Shown here: one piece after another, positions 59,307-64,000 of the stretch
Numbering within the stretch: the first letter of the stretch is position 1
Layout of the letters: every line of letters begins with the position of its first letter
NCBI RefSeq assembly: GCF_036231965.1
Contig: NZ_CP109499.1
Coordinates: 4,960,001 to 5,024,000, forward strand
DNA: 64,000 nucleotides
Direction: 5' to 3'
Source of the DNA: Streptomyces sp. NBC_01428
Lineage (GTDB): Bacteria > Actinomycetota > Actinomycetes > Streptomycetales > Streptomycetaceae
Position numbers and translations under genes: made by a program
The notes under the pieces: model-generated
What the model was told of the DNA's origin: nothing
The model's input: only the letters and a program-made list of their open reading frames with translations
Database searches by the model: none

Positions 59307-59855
59307 ATGATCGACGGCAGACTTGTACGACTGCGGGCGCTGAGCGCCGAGGACCTCGACGCTCACTTCCGGTGGCGCAACGACCCGGAGGTCGTGCACT
59401 GGGCCACCGGCGACAACCCCTACTTCGGACCCGTCAGCCGGGAGGCCATGGCCACCTTCCACGAGGCGCGGCTGCGCGACAACCCGAGCAGCGAGCTGAC
59501 GTTCACCGTGGAGGACCTGGCGGACGGCCGGGCGATCGGCATGGCGGACTACCGCGACCTGGACCCGTTCGCCGGGCGGGCGACGGTGGGCATCACGATC
59601 GGGGAGCGCGACCGCTGGGGCGGCGGCTACGGCACCGAGGCGCTGAGCCTCCTGGTCGGCCACCTCTTCGGGGCCTGCCGCCTGCACCGCGTCGAGCTGG
59701 ACACCTGGAGCGGCAACGAACGCGCCATGCGCGCCTTCCGCCGGGTCGGCTTCGTCGAGGAGGGGCGCCGCCGGTCGAGCGTCCGGGTGGGGGACGCCTG
59801 GTACGACAGCGTCGAGTTCGGCCTCCTGCGCGAGGAGTGGGCCGCCGGCCGCTGA
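59307..59855 (+). CDS. GNAT family N-acetyltransferase (RimJ/RimL type)
   Basis: 182 aa. RLVRLRALSAEDLDAHFRW, the acetyl-CoA site GERDRWGGGYGTEAL and CRLHRVELDTWSGNERAMRAF with VGFVEEGRRR match the RimJ/RimL type, which acetylates amino groups of proteins or small molecules. It is a single gene after the SDR. The substrate is unknown. Confidence 0.9.
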   Translation: MIDGRLVRLRALSAEDLDAHFRWRNDPEVVHWATGDNPYFGPVSREAMATFHEARLRDNPSSELTFTVEDLADGRAIGMADYRDLDPFAGRATVGITIGERDRWGGGYGTEALSLLVGHLFGACRLHRVELDTWSGNERAMRAFRRVGFVEEGRRRSSVRVGDAWYDSVEFGLLREEWAAGR

Positions 59856-59941
59856 CGAACCCGTACGGTCCAGCTCGTACGGCACACCCCGCGCCCACCG
59901 TCGGTGGCCTCACGCGGACCGCGGTACCGGTGTGCGGAGCG

Positions 59942-59983
59942 CCGCACATTGCACGGTGCACATCGCGCGCTGCACATTGCACG
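59942..59983. repeat. Three copies of the 14-bp palindromic element (locus 2)
   Basis: CCGCACATTGCACG (59942-59955), GTGCACATCGCGCG (59956-59969) and CTGCACATTGCACG (59970-59983), consecutive without gaps. They match the units at 18907-18934. They are located in the 244-bp gap before the epimerase gene. Confidence 0.75.
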
Positions 59984-60028
59984 ACCTCCCACGGATATCC
60001 CCGCGCCGCCCCGGCTCCGCCCCCGGCA

Positions 60029-60056
60029 TGTCACAGATGCCGGGGGCTGTTTCGTC
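60029..60056 (+). promoter_or_regulatory. ECF41 promoter of the epimerase-sigma operon
   Basis: TGTCACA (60029-60035), 17 bp, then CGTC (60053-60056), a full match to the ECF41 -35 and -10 boxes. The sigma factor encoded downstream carries the ECF41 motifs, so autoregulation is expected. Confidence 0.8.
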
Positions 60057-60099
60057 CCAGTGACGAGAGCCGGTCGTGGAAATCAGGAAGGTGATGGTC

Positions 60100-61032
60100 A
60101 TGCGGGTGTTCGTGGCGGGCGGGACCGGGGTTCTGGGGCAGCGGCTGGTGCCGCAGCTCGTGGCGCGCGGTCACCAGGTGACGGCTACGACGACGAGCGC
60201 GGCCAAACTGGGTCTGCTGCAGCGGCTCGGCGCGGACGGCGTCGTGATGGACGGGCTGGACGCGGTGTCCGTGGGGGAGGCCGTGGCGGGCGCCCGGCCC
60301 GACACGATCGTCCACCAGATGACCGCGATCTCCCTGGCCCACGCGGGCAAGCCCGACATCAAGCATCCGGACCGGTGGTTCGCCACCACCAACCGACTGC
60401 GCACCGAGGGGACGGACCATCTGCTGGCCGCGGCCGAGGCGGCCGGTGTCTCCCACGTCGTCGCCCAGGGCTACGCGAGCTGGAACGGCATCCGCGAGGG
60501 CGGCTGGGTGAAGACGGAGGAGGACCCGCTGGACCTCATGGAGGGGACGGCGGCCCACGGCGGCATGCTCGCGATGCGGCACGTCGAGGACGTCGTCCTC
60601 AAGGCCGGCGGCGCGGTCCTGCGCTACGGCGCGTTCTACGGCCCCGGCGCCACCGACGACCAGGTCGAGCTGGTGCGCAGGCGGCAGTTCCCGCTGGTCG
60701 GACGGGGGACCGGACACAGTTCGTGGGTGCACCTCGACGACGCGGCGAGCGCCACCGTCCTCGCCGTGGAGCAGCGGGTGACGGGTGTGTTCAACGTCGT
60801 CGACGACGAACCGGCCCCGGCCTCCGCGTGGTTGCCGCACCTGGCCGCGTGCGCCGGGGCGAAACGGCCGATGCGGATCCCGGTGTGGCTGGCGCGCGTG
60901 CTCGCGGGGGACCAGGCCGTGGTGATGATGACCGAGGGCCGCGGCTTCTCCAACGCCAAGGCCAAACGCGAACTCGGCTGGCAGCCCGGCCATCCCTCGT
61001 GGCGGACCGGGTTCGAGGAAGCGCTGACGTGA
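60100..61032 (+). CDS. NAD-dependent epimerase/dehydratase family protein
   Basis: 310 aa from the ATG at 60100 with the ribosome site AGGAAGG 8 nt upstream; an ATG at 60094 is also in frame. The Rossmann motif is VAGGTGVLGQ, and RYGAFYGPG follows. This type is a typical ECF41-associated oxidoreductase. The stop overlaps the sigma gene start (GTGA). Confidence 0.88.
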   Translation: MRVFVAGGTGVLGQRLVPQLVARGHQVTATTTSAAKLGLLQRLGADGVVMDGLDAVSVGEAVAGARPDTIVHQMTAISLAHAGKPDIKHPDRWFATTNRLRTEGTDHLLAAAEAAGVSHVVAQGYASWNGIREGGWVKTEEDPLDLMEGTAAHGGMLAMRHVEDVVLKAGGAVLRYGAFYGPGATDDQVELVRRRQFPLVGRGTGHSSWVHLDDAASATVLAVEQRVTGVFNVVDDEPAPASAWLPHLAACAGAKRPMRIPVWLARVLAGDQAVVMMTEGRGFSNAKAKRELGWQPGHPSWRTGFEEALT

Positions 61033-61976
61033 CGCGCGTGACGCAGACCGAGGAGTTCGAGGAACTGCGGCCCCTGCTCTTCGCGATCGCCTACCGCGTC
61101 CTCGGCAGCGTGACCGAGGCCGAGGACGCGGTCCAGGAGACCTGGCTGCGCTGGGCGGCCTCCACGACGCGGCCCCGGTCGGCCCGGGCCTACCTCGCCG
61201 CCGTGGTCACCCGGATCTCGATCGACGTCCTGCGCTCGGCCCGGGTCAAGCGCGAGGAGTACGTCGGCCCCTGGTTCCCGGAGCCGCTCCTGGAAGACCC
61301 GTACGAGGATCCGGAGCGGTCGGCGGAACTCGCCGACTCGCTGTCGATGGCGGCGCTGCTCCTGCTGGAGCGGCTGAGCCCCCTGGAGCGCGCCGTGTTC
61401 GTGCTGCGCGAGGTCTTCGGGTTCGGTTTCGGGGACATCGCCACCGCCGTGGGGCGCTCGGACGCGGCCTGCCGGCAGCTCGCGGTACGGGCGCGTCGCC
61501 ACATGGACGCGGGCCGGCCCCGCTTCGAGGTCGACCGCAGAGCACGTGAGGAACTCGCCGGGCGTTTCTTCGACGCGTTCCGGGAGGGCGACGTCGACGG
61601 GCTGCGCGAACTGCTCGCCGGGGACGCGCGGTTGGTCGGCGACGGAGGCGGCAAGGCGCCACAGCTGATGGGCGGCGTCAGCGGCGCCGACAACGTGGCC
61701 CGGCTGCTCGCCGCGTTCGCCCCGGGGTTCGACCGGGTCGGGGTCACGCTGCGGCAGCACGAGGTGAACGGCCTGCCGGGCGCGGTCCTGCGCGACCGGG
61801 ACGGCAGGGTCGTCGGCATCTGGTCGCTCGAAACCCTCGACGGACGCATCGTGACGATCCGCTCGGTCATGAACCCCGACAAGCTCACCCACATGGGCCC
61901 GGTGGCGGACGCCTGGGCCCTCGCCGCGGAGGCGGGGCGAGCGGGGGAGTGGCCACCGCGGGAACTGCGGGGGTGA
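61029..61976 (+). CDS. ECF41 family sigma factor
   Basis: 315 aa from the GTG overlapping the epimerase stop. Region 2 contains VTEAEDAVQETWLRW, the linker has WFPEP (ECF41: WLPEP) and region 4 RLSPLERAVFVLREVFGF. The C-terminal SnoaL-like domain contains GDGGGK. Both motifs define ECF41, where the tail controls sigma activity. It should read the promoter at 60029, controlling its own operon. Confidence 0.92.
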   Translation: MTRVTQTEEFEELRPLLFAIAYRVLGSVTEAEDAVQETWLRWAASTTRPRSARAYLAAVVTRISIDVLRSARVKREEYVGPWFPEPLLEDPYEDPERSAELADSLSMAALLLLERLSPLERAVFVLREVFGFGFGDIATAVGRSDAACRQLAVRARRHMDAGRPRFEVDRRAREELAGRFFDAFREGDVDGLRELLAGDARLVGDGGGKAPQLMGGVSGADNVARLLAAFAPGFDRVGVTLRQHEVNGLPGAVLRDRDGRVVGIWSLETLDGRIVTIRSVMNPDKLTHMGPVADAWALAAEAGRAGEWPPRELRG

Positions 61977-62080
61977 GCGGGGCGCCGCCGTGACCGTCCG
62001 GTGGCCGCTCAGTCCCCTCAGGCCTCTCATTCACCGCAGGCCCCTCATTTACCCGAGTCCGCGCAGCCGGGTCCTTCCCC

Positions 62081-62488
62081 TCAGTCGAGAACGGCCGTGG
62101 CCTCGATCTCGACCAGGTGGTCGGGGACGTCCAGGGCCGCCACGCCGAACAGGCTGGCCGGCGGCACGGGAGCGGCTCCCAGCCTCGCGCAGGCCCGGGC
62201 GATGCCCTCCAGGAGCAGCGGCATCTTGTCGGGGGTCCAGTCGACGACGTGGACGGTCAGTTTCACCACGTCGTCGAAACCGCCGCCCGCCGCGGCCAGC
62301 GCGGTGGCGATGTTGACGTAGCACTGCTCGACCTGCGCGGCGAGGTCGCCCGCGCCGACGGTGACGCCCTCGGCGTCCCAGGCGACCTGCCCGGCGACGA
62401 AGACGAGCCTCGATCCGGTCGCCACCGACACCTGCCGGTAGACGTCGATCTCGGGCAGCCCGGCGGGGTTCATCAGGGTGACGGCCAT
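62081..62488 (-). CDS. RidA family protein
   Basis: 135 aa from the ATG at 62488. YjgF/RidA fold with LVFVAGQVAWDAEG, and the end LVEIEATAVLD. The Arg at the ketoacid site and the Glu of EIEATA are consistent with enamine deaminase activity, although close relatives differ in substrate. It is divergent from an HxlR regulator and probably its target. Confidence 0.88.
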   Translation of the reverse strand: MAVTLMNPAGLPEIDVYRQVSVATGSRLVFVAGQVAWDAEGVTVGAGDLAAQVEQCYVNIATALAAAGGGFDDVVKLTVHVVDWTPDKMPLLLEGIARACARLGAAPVPPASLFGVAALDVPDHLVEIEATAVLD

Positions 62489-62489
62489 G

Positions 62490-62569
62490 GTGCGTTCCTG
62501 CCTTCTCCGTGGTCTCTTGTGGTTACTCGGGAACCATAGGAGAGTGGCCGCTGACGTGGAAGAACGCAC
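62490..62569. promoter_or_regulatory. Inverted repeat in the RidA-HxlR divergent region
   Basis: GTGCGTTC (62490-62497) and GAACGCAC (62562-62569) are perfect complementary arms flanking the 103-bp divergent gap. They may be binding half-sites for the HxlR protein. Confidence 0.45.
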
Positions 62570-62591
62570 TTTTCGGTGACAGGGGAACCTC

Positions 62592-62975
62592 ATGGTGACC
62601 AAGCAGGTCAACGGCCTGTCCGAGGACGACGCGGATCTCAGGCGGGCGGATTCGCTGGCCCGGGAGATCTTCTCGGACGTCGCCAACAAGTGGGCGTTGC
62701 TGATCATCGAGGCCCTGGGCGAGCGGACGCTCCGGTTCACCGTTCTGCGCGACGAGGTGGAGGGCGTCAGCCACAAGATGCTCACCCAGAACCTGCGCAT
62801 GCTGGAGCGCAACGGCCTGGTCGACCGCCGCGTGCACCCCACCGTGCCGCCCCGGGTCGAGTACACCCTCACGGAATCGGGCCGCGCGCTGCGGGCGACG
62901 GTCGACGCGATGTGCGACTGGACCCACCGCTACCTAGCCGACATCGAGACGGCCCGCCGACGCTTCGACGACTGA
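62592..62975 (+). CDS. HxlR family transcriptional regulator
   Basis: 127 aa winged helix. FSDVANKWALLIIEALGE and VEGVSHKMLTQNLRMLERNGLVDR are typical HxlR. The first 20 residues are acidic. There is no conserved Cys, so it is not the cysteine-sensor type. It probably controls the divergent RidA gene. Confidence 0.92.
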   Translation: MVTKQVNGLSEDDADLRRADSLAREIFSDVANKWALLIIEALGERTLRFTVLRDEVEGVSHKMLTQNLRMLERNGLVDRRVHPTVPPRVEYTLTESGRALRATVDAMCDWTHRYLADIETARRRFDD

Positions 62976-62993
62976 GTGTTTCGACGACGACGT

Positions 62994-63073
62994 GCGGAGC
63001 ACTCGTCGAGCCGGCGGAGCACCCGTCCGGCTTGCGGAGCACCCGTCCGGCCTTCGGGGTACGCGTCGGCGTG
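62994..63073. repeat. 20-bp tandem repeats
   Basis: Four 20-bp units (62994, 63014, 63034, 63054) with core GCGGAGCACCCGTCCGGCCT, the second and third nearly identical. They fill the gap between the HxlR gene and the palindrome before the Xre gene. Confidence 0.75.
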
Positions 63074-63087
63074 TGGCGCCGGGACAC

Positions 63088-63115
63088 ACTTTTGCAAGCG
63101 GCTGCTTGCAAAAGT
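63088..63115. promoter_or_regulatory. Palindrome upstream of the Xre-type gene
   Basis: ACTTTTGCAAGC (63088-63099) and GCTTGCAAAAGT (63104-63115) are perfect 12-bp arms with a 4-bp centre. It is 27 bp before the Xre-type ATG and may be the autoregulatory operator. Confidence 0.7.
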
Positions 63116-63141
63116 TAGCGGAGATGCGGCATGGTGGAGCC

Positions 63142-63672
63142 ATGGCATCGCTCAACGTCGGCAATCTTGGTGAGTATCTGCGGGAACAGCGGCGCACCGC
63201 GCAGTTGTCCCTGCGGCAGCTCGCCGACGCCGCCGGGGTGTCCAATCCGTATCTGAGCCAGATCGAGCGCGGGCTGCGCAAGCCGAGCGCGGAGGTGCTC
63301 CAGCAGGTCGCGAAGGCCCTGCGGATCTCCGCCGAGACGCTGTACGTGCGGGCCGGGATCCTCGACGCCGAACGGGACCGGGACGAGGTGGAGACGCGTG
63401 CCGTCCTCCTCGCCGATCCCACGCTGAACGAGCGGCAGAAGCAGGTGCTGCTCCAGATCTACGAGTCCTTCCGCAAGGAGAACGGATTCGAGATCACGCC
63501 GGCGGACGAGACCGCTCACGTCACCGAGGTGCCCGGGACCGACGAGGACCCCGGCACCGGCGTGCCCGCGGCTCAGGACATACCGGGCGCCCAGCCTGCA
63601 CCGGACACCGCCGTCCGCGGCCCCCGCACGGCCGACGGCAACGATGCCGGTCCGCAGCAGAACGCCAGTTGA
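63142..63672 (+). CDS. Xre-type helix-turn-helix regulator
   Basis: 176 aa from the ATG at 63142 with the ribosome site GGAG. The Xre HTH spans about 10-70 (LSLRQLADAAGVSNPYLSQIERG). The rest is a helix (to about 110) and a disordered acidic tail rich in Pro, Asp and Thr. It may pair with the next gene, which resembles a heparin-binding-like surface protein. Confidence 0.9.
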   Translation: MASLNVGNLGEYLREQRRTAQLSLRQLADAAGVSNPYLSQIERGLRKPSAEVLQQVAKALRISAETLYVRAGILDAERDRDEVETRAVLLADPTLNERQKQVLLQIYESFRKENGFEITPADETAHVTEVPGTDEDPGTGVPAAQDIPGAQPAPDTAVRGPRTADGNDAGPQQNAS

Positions 63673-63733
63673 CCACCTGCGTGCGGACCACCAAAACCCT
63701 CAGCTGACAGCGATTCACGGGAGGACCACCGTC

Positions 63734-64000
63734 ATGGCCATCACCGACGACATCCGCAAGGCCGCCACCGACCCCACCCCGCTCTACTTCCTGGCCGGCA
63801 CCGCCGACCTCGCCGTGCAGCAGGCGAAGAAGGTCCCCGGCCTGGTGGAGCAGATCCGCACCGAGGCGCCGGCGCGCATCGACACGGTGAAGAACATCGA
63901 CCCGAACACCGTGCAGGAGAAGGCCTCCGCCCGCGCCAAGGAGGCGCAGGAGAACCTGCAGACGAAGGTGACGGAGTTCATCAACTCCCTCGACACCGAC
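63734..64000 (+). CDS. HbhA-like (heparin-binding hemagglutinin-like) protein, N-terminal part
   Basis: 89 codons inside the window, no stop before the edge. The start at 63734 (MAITDDIRKAATDPT) has the ribosome site GGGAGG. The visible part is a helical Ala/Lys/Gln/Glu-rich protein (LYFLAGTADLAVQQAKKV). Its length and C-terminal basic tail, needed to support the HbhA assignment, are outside the window. Confidence 0.6.
   Translation, partial: MAITDDIRKAATDPTPLYFLAGTADLAVQQAKKVPGLVEQIRTEAPARIDTVKNIDPNTVQEKASARAKEAQENLQTKVTEFINSLDTD

Overview
The window is a 64 kb piece of a Streptomyces-type chromosome. The evidence is very high GC, strong third-position GC bias, many ATGA/GTGA translational couplings, GTG starts, and genes typical of actinomycetes: mycothiol synthase, orphan GlnR, Nur, RsiG, the DevA family and HelD. 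From memory the gene order resembles the central core of the S. coelicolor chromosome from pitH/pstB to just past devAB; no search was run. No tRNA, rRNA, IS element, prophage or CRISPR array was seen, so this is mostly core genome with a more variable right-hand third.

Layout. 1-9.1 kb is a phosphate block: the end of a Pit transporter, pstSCAB behind an 11-bp-repeat PHO box, a NUDIX hydrolase, a CHAD protein and ppk. 9.2-12.5 kb is a GntR(YtrA)-ABC exporter operon with a palindromic operator at the regulator start. 12.7-17.4 kb is an ECF sigma / membrane zinc-finger anti-sigma / ABC operon. 17.6-28 kb holds mshD, a secreted 5'-nucleotidase, a DUF2993 protein, an HtrA-like protease operon with its two-component system, and a secreted trypsin-like protease. 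28-31.5 kb holds a LacI regulator, glnR, an alpha/beta hydrolase and moaD. 33.9-35.3 kb is a sulfur locus (cysteine-rich leader peptide, sulfurtransferase, DUF1416). 36.8-39.6 kb is a coupled operon of three similar single-pass membrane proteins of unknown function. 39.8-44.6 kb holds a 32-aa membrane peptide, a nitrobindin-like protein, nur, ygfZ, dtd, rsiG and an asparaginase. 46.5-49.9 kb is a duplicated developmental module: two 61-62 aa membrane proteins, each divergent from a DevA-type GntR regulator (devE, devA), then devB. The right end carries a kinase-like protein, a TetR/quinone reductase pair with an operator, a HelD-type helicase, an F420-type/hemerythrin fusion beside an SDR, two ECF sigma factors with SnoaL-like tails each linked to an SDR gene with an ECF41-like promoter, an HxlR/RidA pair, and an Xre regulator with a palindrome upstream.

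How it fits together. Phosphate uptake and polyphosphate metabolism are clustered, and the PHO box argues for PhoP control. Several loci show local self-regulation: the GntR operator, 11-bp repeats before htrA, twin operators before devE and devA, the TetR palindrome and the ECF41 promoters. Development is represented by rsiG and by devE/devA/devB.

Most worth a second look: the duplicated devE/devA modules with small membrane partners, the three-paralogue membrane operon, the cysteine leader peptide, the htrA operon with its repeat array and hidden 59-aa gene, the paired ECF41-like promoters, the F420/hemerythrin fusion, and a 14-bp palindromic repeat found at two loci 41 kb apart.
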